A stretch of DNA of 64,000 bases, from NCBI GenBank assembly GCA_015686845.1, contig JADPRS010000009.1, positions 1 through 64,000 on the forward strand, in the 5' to 3' direction. This document shows positions 18,219 to 27,593 of this stretch, one piece after another. How positions within the stretch are numbered: position 1 is the first letter of the stretch; every line of letters begins with the position of its first letter. This DNA comes from Lutibacter sp. B2 (GTDB lineage Bacteria > Bacillota > Clostridia > Peptostreptococcales > Thermotaleaceae). Position numbers and translations under genes: made by a program. A model generated the notes under the pieces. The model saw only the letters and a list, made by a program, of their open reading frames with translations. It searched no databases and was not told where the DNA came from.

Positions 18219-18980
18219 TCACATAATTCCAACGACCTGTTCCTTTTGCATATTGCACAACAATATTTTTTCTATTTTAGATGTATCTTTTTCTCTAACC
18301 TTAATACCAATTTCTCTAGCCATAGTATAACGTTCTTTTGTATCTACTTTATTAATTAATAAAAATACCTTTGCATTTTCAGGTATCCCTTTTAACAATC
18401 CCTTATCAGAAATAACTATATTTGTAATAATATCAGGCGTAATAATTTCCTCATATTTTATTCCTGTAATTTCTGCTATTTGCTCTGGCCTATGGACAAT
18501 ATTAGAACTAAATTTTTCACCACATGCATCCATTCCAACAACAATAATTACAATCGTGCTCTTTTTTGGAATTACAGGTTCATGCGTATCTGGCGCTTTA
18601 AGTGACTTATGTTTTGCTCCATCTGCCTCTACAAGAATAATATCAAAATATCTTTTTTCATAAATTTCATCCATTTCTTTAGGTGAAATTCCTTTTAGTT
18701 TATTCTCTTTTGTAATAGATCTCCCTAGTCCAACTATTTTACTTTTTTCTGCACTTTCTCTGAGTCTTTTATCTACATTTTTTTCAGTTTCACTTATAAT
18801 CATATGTTGAACCTGTTCTCTTTCTGGAAGATAAATAGCAGTTGTAGTCGATACTAGTACTTTCTTATTTAAAAGCTTCAAATCCTTCGCTAAAGCATAC
18901 ATGGTAGTAGTCTTTCCCCCACCCCCAACAAGAGAAATCATCTCTTCTTTCTTAAACTCTAATACTTCCCATAATTTCAT
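18219..18980 (-). CDS. yqeC: YqeC-type selenium-dependent hydroxylase accessory protein
   Basis: A 253-residue P-loop protein. LVGGGGKTTTMYALA (Walker A near 18-25) is followed by VLVSTTTAIYLP, and DIILVEADGAKHKSLKAPD is the Walker B-like segment. HEPVIPKKSTIVIIVVGMDA and HRPEQIAEITG complete the YqeC pattern. The family is associated with maturation of selenium-dependent molybdenum hydroxylases such as purine or xanthine hydroxylases; the precise reaction is unknown. It lies 13 bases upstream of the mocA-like gene. Confidence 0.85.
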   Translation of the reverse strand: MKLWEVLEFKKEEMISLVGGGGKTTTMYALAKDLKLLNKKVLVSTTTAIYLPEREQVQHMIISETEKNVDKRLRESAEKSKIVGLGRSITKENKLKGISPKEMDEIYEKRYFDIILVEADGAKHKSLKAPDTHEPVIPKKSTIVIIVVGMDACGEKFSSNIVHRPEQIAEITGIKYEEIITPDIITNIVISDKGLLKGIPENAKVFLLINKVDTKERYTMAREIGIKVREKDTSKIEKILLCNMQKEQVVGIM

Positions 18981-18994
18981 ACCATCTTCTCCTA

Positions 18995-19600
18995 CTATTT
19001 CATAATTGCTCTAACAAATTCTTCTACTTGATTTTTTACCTGCATATAATTTTCTTTATCTATATTTAATATTTTTATGTCAGAATGTTCTTCTATGCGT
19101 TTGTAAGATGGATGCATCTCCTTAACTTTTTCTGCTGAGTTTTCGATTCTAGTATTCATATTATTCATGCTTTTCGGTGCTTTTAATACGCCTAAGATCG
19201 GAATATCTCCATCTACCACATCAAACAATACTTTCATAAAATCAGGCCAGTTTAACTCAACACCGCCTATTTCATCTAATACGATTAATTTTTTACCTTT
19301 AGTTCCTTTTTTCAACGCATAAAAAACATTGTCTTTAAATACTTCCTTATCTATTTTTAATTTTCCTTCACTGGTTTTCGAAAGAAACATATGCTCTATC
19401 TTTTCTATATCCTCTACAACTCTATTTACATCATATATTTCTTTTAAAGGGTTTATAGAAAACCCCATATGTCTTTGTCCAACAAATATCCTTTGAACAA
19501 AAAAACCTCCTACATTTTGAATATATGGAGATATTGCATTTTTAATCAATGTAGATTTTCCAATTTGTATATTCCCTTGTAGTAGTAAATGTTTTTTCAT
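18995..19600 (-). CDS. THEP1-like nucleoside-triphosphatase
   Basis: A 201-residue P-loop NTPase. The Walker A is QGNIQIGKSTLI (about 8-19), GGFFVQRIF follows, and LIVLDEIGGVELNWPDF is the Walker B segment typical of the THEP1/NTPase_1 family. Known members hydrolyse NTPs, but their cell role is unclear. The Walker A differs slightly from the usual G-x-P-G-x-GKTT form. Here the gene heads the yqeC-mocA unit, 14 bases before yqeC. AAAAAGGGGA precedes the ATG. Confidence 0.8.
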   Translation of the reverse strand: MKKHLLLQGNIQIGKSTLIKNAISPYIQNVGGFFVQRIFVGQRHMGFSINPLKEIYDVNRVVEDIEKIEHMFLSKTSEGKLKIDKEVFKDNVFYALKKGTKGKKLIVLDEIGGVELNWPDFMKVLFDVVDGDIPILGVLKAPKSMNNMNTRIENSAEKVKEMHPSYKRIEEHSDIKILNIDKENYMQVKNQVEEFVRAIMK

Positions 19601-19631
19601 CTTTCTATCCCCTTTTTAAACAACATACCCT

Positions 19632-19659
19632 ATAATATAAAAAAACATAGCAGATTCAA
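19632..19659 (-). promoter_or_regulatory. Possible promoter of the NTPase-yqeC-mocA unit
   Basis: -35 TTGAAT (19654-19659), 16-base spacer, -10 TATTAT (19632-19637). It is embedded in the terminator of the upstream fchA gene, so the call is tentative. Confidence 0.4.
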
Positions 19660-19669
19660 TTTGCTATGT
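19638..19669 (-). terminator. Terminator of the hut/folate gene group
   Basis: An 8-bp perfect stem (19645-19652 / 19662-19669), extendable to 11 bp with a G-U pair, is followed on the minus strand by seven T. It closes the leftward group ending with fchA. Confidence 0.82.
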
Positions 19670-19683
19670 CTTTTACTATTATA

Positions 19684-20301
19684 TTAAAGAACTACTTTAG
19701 ATAGAATATTCTTTTCTACTTCTCCGACCTTTGATTCAAGCTCTTGTACCTCTTTTGTAAGCTTTGCAACAAACGCTTCATCTTTTATAGAACCCAAATT
19801 AATTTTTACATTGTATAGAGCTGATAACACTGCGGTTCTTGCCATCATAGCAGCTACTGCTCCATCTGTAACCGCATTTTGATTTCCTTTTACAACTACT
19901 TTTTCAATGATTTCCATGATTTTAAATGCATCTTTAGCAACATCAAGTGGAACCAATGAAGCTTTTTTTGTACCTTCTTGAATGGCTTCTTTTCTCTTTT
20001 CTTTTTCTTCATCTGTTTCTTTTGGTAATTTGAATGCTGCCATTACTTCATTAAATGCATCTGAATCTCGATCTATATCATCTACAAATTTATTTCTAAA
20101 TTCAAGTGCTGCTTTTTGAACTTCTTTCATTTCTTCTTCTACTTCAACATATTTTTTCTTTCCGATTGTTAATCCTGCAACCATTTCAGTAAGTGCTCCT
20201 GCAACTGCTGCACTTAATGCTGCTACACTTCCACCACCTGGTACTGGATCACTTGAAGCTGTTTTATCTAAAAAATCTTTTATATTCATATTTGCTAACA
20301 T
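19684..20301 (-). CDS. fchA: Formimidoyl-THF cyclodeaminase
   Basis: This enzyme converts 5-formimino-THF to 5,10-methenyl-THF and ammonia. The 205-residue protein corresponds to the cyclodeaminase half of mammalian FTCD. The N-terminal FLDKTASSDPVPGGGSVAALSAAVAGALTEM region is cited here by its core, PVPGGGSVAALSAA. NAVTDGAVAAMMARTAV is a second family marker. GGGAGGG precedes the ATG by six bases. The gene follows hutI by 12 bases and works with the separate transferase gene at 21691 in moving the histidine C2 carbon to folate. Confidence 0.94.
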   Translation of the reverse strand: MLANMNIKDFLDKTASSDPVPGGGSVAALSAAVAGALTEMVAGLTIGKKKYVEVEEEMKEVQKAALEFRNKFVDDIDRDSDAFNEVMAAFKLPKETDEEKEKRKEAIQEGTKKASLVPLDVAKDAFKIMEIIEKVVVKGNQNAVTDGAVAAMMARTAVLSALYNVKINLGSIKDEAFVAKLTKEVQELESKVGEVEKNILSKVVL

Positions 20302-20313
20302 GGTATTCCCTCC

Positions 20314-21585
20314 CTAATATAATAATCCACTATTTTCGTTATTTACAACTAATTTACCACCTTTAATAACTCTTTCCACAGTATTAACCGCAATATGATA
20401 TGGAATAAATTTGTATGAAGGGAACTCAAGAATTACTAAATCTCCCTTTTTACCTTCATCAATACTTCCTATTTCATGTGCTCTATCTATTGCCGCTGCG
20501 CCATTGATAGTAAGTGCCGTAATGGCTTCTTCCGTAGTCATTTTCATGTTTAGTGTTGCTAAAGCAAATAAAAGTGGAATGGATTCTGTATGACAACTTC
20601 CTGGATTAAAATCCGTAGCTAATGCAACGGCACAATTATTGTCGATCATAAATCTACCACGAGCATATTCTTCTTTTAAACTAAAAGCTGTACAAGGTAG
20701 TAATGTAGATACAACTCCTGCTTCAGCCATTCTCTTAATGCCTTCATCCGATGCTTGAAGTAAATGATCTGCAGATACTGCACCTACTTCAGCCGCTAAT
20801 TCTGATCCTCCTAATTGAACGATCTCATCCGCGTGAAGTTTTAACTTCATACCCATTTCTTTTGCTTTATTTAGTAATTTTCTTGATTCTTCTATAGAGA
20901 ATACATTTTCTTCACAGAAGATATCACAGAACTCTGCCAAGTCATTTTCAACTACATATGGCAATACTTTCTCTATGATGAAGTCAATGAATTCTCCTCC
21001 ACGACCCTTATACTCCGTAGGTACTGCGTGAGCACCTAGAAAAGTCTTTGCTATATCCATTGGATGAATCTTCTCTAATTCTTTCATAACTTCTAATTGT
21101 TTAATTTCTGTATCAAAGTCAAGACCATAACCACTCTTACCTTCTACAGTGGTCACTCCAAACTTCAACATAGAGTCTAACCTTTTTTTACCAAGAGTCA
21201 TCAGTTCTTCCTTAGAAGCCTTTAATGTTCCTGTTGTGGAGTTTGCAATTCCTCCTCCACATTTCATAATTTCCATGTATGAATAACCTTTAAGTCTCAT
21301 ATCAAATTCTTCTTCTCTATATCCACCAAATACAAAATGCGTATGAGAATCTACAAATCCAGGCAATACAGTTTTACCCGTTGCATCAATTACATTATAT
21401 TTTGACTCATCCATTCCTTTTAAAATGTCTTCTGTAGATCCAACGGCTTTAATAATTCCATCTTCAATTATTATGGCTCCATTTTCAATTACATGTAAAT
21501 CAGACATTTCCTTTCCATGCTTTGCTTTAAATCCACTACAAGTAACTACTTGAGATGCATTTTTTATAATCATATTATTTTTCAT
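20314..21585 (-). CDS. hutI: Imidazolonepropionase
   Basis: HutI hydrolyses imidazolonepropionate to formiminoglutamate. The amidohydrolase metal motif is LPGFVDSHTHFVFGGYR (near residue 80). KSGYGLD, GAHAVPTEYKGR, KLHADEIVQLGG, SADHLLQAS and ALATDFNPGSCHTES follow in family order. The start is placed at the ATG at 21585: GGAG lies eight bases upstream, whereas the ATG at 21591 is only two bases from it. Product length is about 423, close to the usual. A long hairpin separates it from the upstream ftcD gene. Confidence 0.96.
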   Translation of the reverse strand: MKNNMIIKNASQVVTCSGFKAKHGKEMSDLHVIENGAIIIEDGIIKAVGSTEDILKGMDESKYNVIDATGKTVLPGFVDSHTHFVFGGYREEEFDMRLKGYSYMEIMKCGGGIANSTTGTLKASKEELMTLGKKRLDSMLKFGVTTVEGKSGYGLDFDTEIKQLEVMKELEKIHPMDIAKTFLGAHAVPTEYKGRGGEFIDFIIEKVLPYVVENDLAEFCDIFCEENVFSIEESRKLLNKAKEMGMKLKLHADEIVQLGGSELAAEVGAVSADHLLQASDEGIKRMAEAGVVSTLLPCTAFSLKEEYARGRFMIDNNCAVALATDFNPGSCHTESIPLLFALATLNMKMTTEEAITALTINGAAAIDRAHEIGSIDEGKKGDLVILEFPSYKFIPYHIAVNTVERVIKGGKLVVNNENSGLLY

Positions 21586-21618
21586 AGTCATTACTCCATT
21601 CTATTTCTTAAAGTATAA

Positions 21619-21667
21619 GAGGTTGTGATTATATAATAATAAGCAACATTTATATAATCACAACCTC
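21619..21667. other. Intercistronic hairpin between ftcD and hutI
   Basis: A perfect 18-bp inverted repeat (21619-21636 / 21650-21667) with a 13-base loop. Neither side has a T-run, so it looks like an mRNA-stabilising or processing hairpin rather than a terminator. Confidence 0.7.
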
Positions 21668-21690
21668 CTGCTTACCCTTATAAAACGATT

Positions 21691-22596
21691 TTACTCCATT
21701 AAACTAGTTTCGATTACTTTATCCATTGAGAATCCGTATAACCCTAAATAGTATTCAGCACTATTGATTAATGCTTCCATAGGTACAAGTCCTATTATTT
21801 CACTTCCTAAAACATTTACGCCATATCTTCTAGCTTCCATTTTTACAGTTTCAAATACTCTGTAAACTGAAGTTTTTGTGTAGTCTGTTATATTCATGGT
21901 TACTTGGGTAATTCCTCTTTCTTTAATCTCAACGCCACCCGCTTTTATATATTTAAATCCACCACCAGAGTGTCTGATTGCTTTTGCAATTTTATTTGCA
22001 ATTTCAATATTTTGTGTATCTAAATCAATATTAAAAGCTACTAATGGCATTCTTGCACCTACAGCAATAACACCTGCTGTTGGATGAATTTCTGCTTTTC
22101 CAAAGTCTGGTTTCCACTCAGGATCTTTTAATTTTTCAGGCATTCCTTCAAATTGTCCTTTTCTTACTTTTGCAAGATTTTCTCTTTCCGGCTTACTAGC
22201 AGCTTTTTCATATAAGAATACTGGAATATTATGCGCTTCATTTATAGCTTTAGCCGTTTCTTTCGCTAACTCTATTGCTTCCGTCATAGTCATATTTTTA
22301 ATTGGTATGAAAGGTACAACATCTGTTGCGCCCATTCTTAAATGCTCTCCTTGATGCTTATTCAAATCTATAAGTTCAGTTGCGATCCCTACTGATTCAA
22401 CGATTGCATTTTTAACTGCTTCTGGTTCACCCATGATCGTAACAACAACTCTGTTATAATCCTTATCTGCTTCATAGTTTAAAAGTCTAACCCCTTCTTT
22501 TCCTCTATATGGTTCAACTATTTTTTCTATTTTGTCTAAATCTCTACCTTCACTATAATTAACTACACTTTCAACAATTTTTTTAATATCAGCCAT
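21691..22596 (-). CDS. ftcD: Glutamate formimidoyltransferase
   Basis: This enzyme transfers the formimino group of N-formiminoglutamate to THF and releases glutamate. It matches the N-terminal half of bifunctional FTCD. SVVNYSEGRDLDKIEKIVE, HQGEHLRMGATDVVPFIP and HPTAGVIAVGARMPLVAFNI are recognisable. The 301-residue length fits the stand-alone bacterial form. The cyclodeaminase is a separate gene (fchA). It lies between hutU and hutI. Confidence 0.96.
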   Translation of the reverse strand: MADIKKIVESVVNYSEGRDLDKIEKIVEPYRGKEGVRLLNYEADKDYNRVVVTIMGEPEAVKNAIVESVGIATELIDLNKHQGEHLRMGATDVVPFIPIKNMTMTEAIELAKETAKAINEAHNIPVFLYEKAASKPERENLAKVRKGQFEGMPEKLKDPEWKPDFGKAEIHPTAGVIAVGARMPLVAFNIDLDTQNIEIANKIAKAIRHSGGGFKYIKAGGVEIKERGITQVTMNITDYTKTSVYRVFETVKMEARRYGVNVLGSEIIGLVPMEALINSAEYYLGLYGFSMDKVIETSLME

Positions 22597-22622
22597 CGTA
22601 TACTCCTCCTAGTTTTTAAATG

Positions 22623-24659
22623 TTATTTCTCCATCTTGTCCCAAGCTTTGTCAACTAAATCCTTCACTAGCTCTTCTTTAGGAACATATGGTAATGTTAT
22701 ATGATCTTGTCCTTCCATAACATCATTGTACTCAGCACAAGTACTCATAGCATTTTCATTTCTTGCCCAAGCACGTCTTGCAACTCCGCCCATTACATCC
22801 CAAGGCATTGCAGATCTTAATATATCATCCACTCTCTTACTTCCATCAAGAACCATACCAAATCCACCATTGATAGATTTACCAATTCCTACTCCACCAC
22901 CATTGTGAAGTGCGATTAAACTCATGCCACGAGCAGCATTTCCTGCAAAAATGTGCGTAGCTTGTTCAGCCATAATATTACTTCCATCTTTAATGTTTGA
23001 AGTTTCTCTAAATGGTGAATCTGTTCCACCTGTATCATGGTGGTCTCTACCTAACATTACAGGTCCAATGTCTCCATTTCTAACCATTTCATTAAATCTA
23101 AGGGCTATATTCATTCTTCCAAAAGCATCTTGATATAAAATTCTTGCTTGGGTTCCTACAACTAATTTATTTTTATCTGCATCTCTAATCCAGATCCAGT
23201 TATCTCTATCTTGGTATCTTCTATTAGGATCTATACAATCCATAGCAGCATGATCTGTTTTTAATAAATCTTCATGTTTACCGCTTAAGCATACCCATCT
23301 GAATGGTCCATATCCATAGTCAAATAATTGTGGTCCTAAAATATCTTCAACATATGATGGCCAAATGAATCCATCTTTATCATTGATTCCATTTTTAGAA
23401 ATTTCGTTTATTCCTGAATCATAAATAGATTTCATAAATGCATTTCCATAATCAAAGAAGTAAGTTCCTCTTGCAGTTAATTCTTTGATAACTTCATAGT
23501 GCGCTTTCAAAGTCTCATCTACTAATCCATGGAATTTAGCCTTATTATTTCCTAGTAATTCTGTTCTTTCTTCAAAAGTAATTCCCTGTGGACAATATCC
23601 TCCAGTATATACTTCGTGACAAGAAGTTTGATCAGATAATAAGTCTATATGAATTTCATGTTTAACTGCATACTCAAGTAAATCTACTATATTTCCATGG
23701 AATGCAATTGCGCAAGGTTCTTCTTTTTCCATACATTCTTTTGCCATGCTAAATGCTTCTTCACAAGTTCTAGCAACTTTACTTACCCATCCTTGAGAAT
23801 GTCTACTTTCAATTCTTGAGTAATCAACCTCTGCTATAATACCTACGCCATTAGCAATTTCTACAGCTTTCCCTTGTGCTCCACTCATACCACCAAGTCC
23901 TGATGTTATGAATAATCTACCACTTAAATCTCCATCATTAGGAATTCCTAATTTTAATCTTCCTGCATTTAATAGTGTACTATAAGTTCCATGAACGATT
24001 CCTTGAGGTCCTATATACATCCAACCACCAGCAGTCATTTGTCCATAATTTGCTACCCCTAGTGCCGCTGCTCTATTAAAGTTATCTGGATCATCAAACA
24101 TACCAACCATAAGACCATTTGTAAGAATAACTCTTGGTGCCTCTGGTTTAGAATGGAATAATCCTACTGGATGTCCTGAATGGATTACCAATGTTTGATC
24201 TTGTGTTAATGCTTTTAAGTATTTTTGAAGCAATTGATATTGCATCCAGTTTTGACATACCATTCCTGTTTCTCCATACGTAACTAACTCATATGGATAT
24301 AAGCAAATATCAAAATCCAAGTTATTATTAATCATTAATTGAAAAGCTTTTCCTTCTACACATTTTCCTTCATATTCATCAATTGGATTCGCTTTAATTT
24401 CACCTTGAGGACGGAAACGATATCCATAAATTCTTCCTTTTGTTAAAAGTTCTTCTAAAAATTCTGGCGCTAATTCTTCATGAAACTCTTCCGGTATATA
24501 TCTTAGTGCATTTGTAAGTGCTAATTTAGTTTCTTCTTGTGTTAGTGTAAATTCTCTCTTAGGTGCACGTCTATATTGTGGATCAAACTCAGGATATTCA
24601 GGTAATACTGAGTCTAATTTTATTTTCATAGCCTTTGAAACATCTAAATTTGATAACAT
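22623..24659 (-). CDS. hutU: Urocanate hydratase, long form
   Basis: HutU hydrates urocanate to imidazolonepropionate using NAD+ as electrophile. NAD-binding and catalytic segments are clear: GQMTAGGWMYIGPQGIVHGT, TSGLGGMSGAQGKA, and the late HNGGGVGIGKSINGGFG and YQDAFGRMNIALRFNE segments. The 678-residue length exceeds the roughly 550 of proteobacterial enzymes and matches the longer version of anaerobic Firmicutes. AGGAGG lies seven bases before the ATG. The two neighbours continue the histidine pathway. Confidence 0.96.
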   Translation of the reverse strand: MLSNLDVSKAMKIKLDSVLPEYPEFDPQYRRAPKREFTLTQEETKLALTNALRYIPEEFHEELAPEFLEELLTKGRIYGYRFRPQGEIKANPIDEYEGKCVEGKAFQLMINNNLDFDICLYPYELVTYGETGMVCQNWMQYQLLQKYLKALTQDQTLVIHSGHPVGLFHSKPEAPRVILTNGLMVGMFDDPDNFNRAAALGVANYGQMTAGGWMYIGPQGIVHGTYSTLLNAGRLKLGIPNDGDLSGRLFITSGLGGMSGAQGKAVEIANGVGIIAEVDYSRIESRHSQGWVSKVARTCEEAFSMAKECMEKEEPCAIAFHGNIVDLLEYAVKHEIHIDLLSDQTSCHEVYTGGYCPQGITFEERTELLGNNKAKFHGLVDETLKAHYEVIKELTARGTYFFDYGNAFMKSIYDSGINEISKNGINDKDGFIWPSYVEDILGPQLFDYGYGPFRWVCLSGKHEDLLKTDHAAMDCIDPNRRYQDRDNWIWIRDADKNKLVVGTQARILYQDAFGRMNIALRFNEMVRNGDIGPVMLGRDHHDTGGTDSPFRETSNIKDGSNIMAEQATHIFAGNAARGMSLIALHNGGGVGIGKSINGGFGMVLDGSKRVDDILRSAMPWDVMGGVARRAWARNENAMSTCAEYNDVMEGQDHITLPYVPKEELVKDLVDKAWDKMEK

Positions 24660-24771
24660 AAAACTTCCTCCTTTTAAAATCTTTCATATTTTATAATCCA
24701 TATATTATTTTATAGTGTGTTACAGATCACAGGTATTATCCTCAACCTGTAACCTGCAACCTATGATTTTT

Positions 24772-26454
24772 TTAGAATAATCCTACAATATTTCCGTCTT
24801 CATCAATATCCATTTTATTTGCAGATGGCACTTTTGGAAGTCCTGGAAGTACCATTATGTCTCCTGTTAAGCACACAATGAATCCTGCTCCTGCTGATAC
24901 TCTTACTTCTTTTACTGTAATTTCAAAATCTTTTGGTGCTCCAAGTAAATTCTTATCATCTGATAAAGAGTATTGTGTTTTTGCCATACAAATAGGAAGT
25001 TTATCAAGTCCTAATTCTTCTAATTTTTTAATTTGATTTTTAGCTGGACCTGTAAATACAACCCCTTTACCTCCATAGATTTCTGTAACAATTTTATTTA
25101 CTTTCGCTGGAATAGATTCTTCAACTTCATAAAGGTATTTGAATTTTGGCTTTTCATTTTCAATCAATTCTACAAGCTTTTCAGCCATGTCTCTTCCGCC
25201 TTCTCCACCTTTTTCCCATACTTCATTTAATGATACTTCAACGCCTGCTTCTTCACATTTTTTCATTAGCATTTCAACTTCAGCATCTGTATCATTTGCA
25301 AATTTATTTACTGCTACCATTACTGGTAAACCGAATTTTTTAATATTTTCAACTTGTTTTTCTAAGTTAACAAATCCTGCATCTAATGCAGCTACATTTT
25401 CAATTCCTAAATCTGCTTTCTTAACGCCACCATGCATTTTTAATGCTCTTATTGTAGCTACGATTACTACTGCATCTGGTGTAAGTTCACCATATCTACA
25501 TTTGATATCTAAGAATTTCTCAGCTCCTAAGTCAGCTCCAAATCCTGCTTCTGTAATTACGTACTCTCCAAGTTTTAATCCTAATTTTGTAGCCATGATA
25601 CTGTTACAACCATGTGCAATATTTGCAAAAGGTCCACCATGAATAAGTGCTGGTGTATTTTCTAACGTTTGAACGATATTAGGCTTAATTGCATCTTTAA
25701 ATAACATTGCCATTGCACCCTGTACCCCTAATTCTCTTGCATATACAGGTTCTCCATCCATGTTATAAGCAACTAGCATTTTACCAAAACGTTCTTTTAA
25801 ATCCGTTAACCCACTTGATAAACATAATACAGCCATTACCTCAGAAGCAACTGTAATCATGAATCCATCTTGTCTAACAAATCCATTTGCTTTCTTACCA
25901 ATACCTACTACTATATCTCTAAGATTACGATCATTCATATCTAATACACGTTTCCAAATAATTTGTCTAGCATCAATGTTTAATGCATTTCCTTGGTGAA
26001 TATGATTATCTATTACTGCTGATAATAAGTTGTTTGCAGTAGTGATTGCATGCATATCTCCTGTAAAGTGAAGATTAATATCTTCCATAGGAACTACTTG
26101 TGCATATCCGCCACCTGCTGCTCCACCTTTTATTCCAAATACAGGTCCTAATGAAGGTTCTCTTAATGCAATCACTGTTTTCTTACCAATTTTATTCATT
26201 GCTTGACCTAAACCAACTACTGTAGTAGATTTCCCTTCTCCTGCTGGCGTTGGTGTAATCGCTGTTACTAAGACTAATTTTCCATCTTTTTTATCTTTTA
26301 ATCTTTTAACTGTATCTAAAGAAATTTTCGCTTTATATTTTCCGTATAATTCTAATTCATCCTCTAAAATATTCCATTCTTTTGCAATGTCTGCGATTGG
26401 TAACATATTCGCTTTTTGTGCTATTTCTATATCACTAGGTACTTTAACTGTCAT
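24772..26454 (-). CDS. fhs: Formate-tetrahydrofolate ligase
   Basis: Fhs interconverts formate + ATP + THF and 10-formyl-THF. Histidine fermentation can run it toward formate and ATP, giving substrate-level energy. The P-loop is [35 protein letters not shown] and the C-terminal [20 protein letters not shown] are family signatures. I use the ATG at 26454 (GGGAG eight bases upstream); the upstream GTG at 26463 overlaps that site. Length 560, normal. It lies inside the hut cluster but after a strong terminator, so it may start a second transcript; a TATAAT box is visible near 26500, without a good -35. Confidence 0.96.
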   Translation of the reverse strand: MTVKVPSDIEIAQKANMLPIADIAKEWNILEDELELYGKYKAKISLDTVKRLKDKKDGKLVLVTAITPTPAGEGKSTTVVGLGQAMNKIGKKTVIALREPSLGPVFGIKGGAAGGGYAQVVPMEDINLHFTGDMHAITTANNLLSAVIDNHIHQGNALNIDARQIIWKRVLDMNDRNLRDIVVGIGKKANGFVRQDGFMITVASEVMAVLCLSSGLTDLKERFGKMLVAYNMDGEPVYARELGVQGAMAMLFKDAIKPNIVQTLENTPALIHGGPFANIAHGCNSIMATKLGLKLGEYVITEAGFGADLGAEKFLDIKCRYGELTPDAVVIVATIRALKMHGGVKKADLGIENVAALDAGFVNLEKQVENIKKFGLPVMVAVNKFANDTDAEVEMLMKKCEEAGVEVSLNEVWEKGGEGGRDMAEKLVELIENEKPKFKYLYEVEESIPAKVNKIVTEIYGGKGVVFTGPAKNQIKKLEELGLDKLPICMAKTQYSLSDDKNLLGAPKDFEITVKEVRVSAGAGFIVCLTGDIMVLPGLPKVPSANKMDIDEDGNIVGLF

Positions 26455-26533
26455 ATTCAACACTCCCTTTTCGAATTTGTTTTTCTTAATTTTTATTATA
26501 GATGTCTTTCGTCAAAAAAACGTCTCCAATGTC

Positions 26534-26564
26534 AAAAAAAATAAAACAATTTATAAATTGTTTT
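26534..26564 (-). terminator. Terminator after the racemase gene
   Basis: A 22-base perfect palindrome (26543-26564) is followed on the minus strand by about eight T. It separates hutH-permease-racemase from fhs-hutU-ftcD-hutI-fchA. Confidence 0.8.
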
Positions 26565-26628
26565 ATTTCAGATTATTGACAGTTAATCTACTTTTTTATT
26601 CATAAATAATAAAATTAGTTCTTTTAAC

Positions 26629-27462
26629 CTATAGATGTACAATTCCTTCTGCTACAATATGTACGATTCCACTTAGATGAATCTTAACAACTTGATCATC
26701 CATCCATTTCGTTATTACTTGTAACTCTCCACCAGGTTGGTTAATGATTACATCTACCCCTTTTTTATATTTATAAGAAAGAGCTATTGCTACTGCTGAA
26801 CTTCCAGAACCACAACCTCTTTCCCAAATAAGACTATCCGTTTCCTTCACATATACTAACGGCTCTATATACGATTCCTCTTCTTTATAAAACATGATCC
26901 CCAGAGCATCATATTCTGAAATATTCATATGATTCTTTACCGCCTGAAAAAACATTTTCTTTGAATCTACATCTTTACTATCTATTACTAAGTGTGCAAT
27001 ACCAGGAAATTCAACAAGTATTCCACCATATACTTTTCCATTATACGCTATAGAAAAATCTTTAATCCCTTTATGTAAAGGCATACTAGCAGTTGATCTA
27101 AAGCTTCTATTATTAATAGGTTCTACTTCACAACATATAATATTATCCGCCCCTGAAACTTCTAACGGTACAATTACCTTTTTCCCATCATTTTCAACTT
27201 CACAATACTCTTTATATACCAACGTGGCAGCTAAGGCTCTTGTTGCATTGCCACAAAATTCTCCACCCATCATCTGAAGTCTAGCGCAAGCCTCACTATT
27301 TTCATCCATCGGTTTTTCTATAAATCCCACTTGTTCTGCATAAATGCTATTATAATTCATTATTTTCTGTGCTACCTTTATATGCTTTGATCTAGGAATT
27401 TGATCTGCAACAAATACAGTCATATTCTCAGTTGGATTGGTTTTAATAAAGTTTAATTTCAT
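26629..27462 (-). CDS. CntK/DapF-fold amino acid racemase, probably histidine racemase
   Basis: A 277-residue cofactor-independent racemase of the diaminopimelate epimerase fold. The two catalytic cysteines are at residue 70 (GGEFCGNATRAL) and 217 (WERGCGSGSSAVA). The surrounding residues resemble staphylococcal CntK, a histidine racemase, more than DapF: NPTENMTVFV, EQVGFIE, SLIWERGCGSG and NQPGGEL all have close counterparts there, while DapF has MCGNGxRC and ACGTG. The gene stands between a histidine-type permease and fhs in the hut cluster, which supports D-/L-histidine interconversion. AAGGGGG precedes the ATG. Other substrates are possible; DapF itself is unlikely. Confidence 0.82.
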   Translation of the reverse strand: MKLNFIKTNPTENMTVFVADQIPRSKHIKVAQKIMNYNSIYAEQVGFIEKPMDENSEACARLQMMGGEFCGNATRALAATLVYKEYCEVENDGKKVIVPLEVSGADNIICCEVEPINNRSFRSTASMPLHKGIKDFSIAYNGKVYGGILVEFPGIAHLVIDSKDVDSKKMFFQAVKNHMNISEYDALGIMFYKEEESYIEPLVYVKETDSLIWERGCGSGSSAVAIALSYKYKKGVDVIINQPGGELQVITKWMDDQVVKIHLSGIVHIVAEGIVHL

Positions 27463-27518
27463 TGGTTGTTTCCCCCTTTTTTCAAAAATAATAACTATTC
27501 TGACAATGGTTTATAAAG

Positions 27519-27566
27519 AGAAAAGCAATCATCTATTCTGAACAAACAGAGGATGATTACTTTTCT
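27519..27566 (-). terminator. Hairpin after permease gene, weak terminator or attenuator
   Basis: A 15-bp stem (27519-27533 / 27552-27566) with one mismatch and an 18-base loop. On the minus strand it is followed by CTCTTTATAAAC, a poor T-tract, so termination is likely partial. Confidence 0.5.
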
Positions 27567-27593
27567 AATAGTTACGCTATCTTTAACAACAAA

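Noticed and set aside
24715-24760. Competing short inverted repeats (GTTACAG/CTGTAAC, ACAGGT/ACCTGT) between hutU and fhs
   Set aside because: Short, mutually exclusive stems with no T-run on the operon strand; not enough to call a terminator or riboswitch.
26629-27462. Annotation as diaminopimelate epimerase (dapF)
   Set aside because: Active-site surroundings match CntK-like racemases, and there are no lysine-pathway genes nearby.
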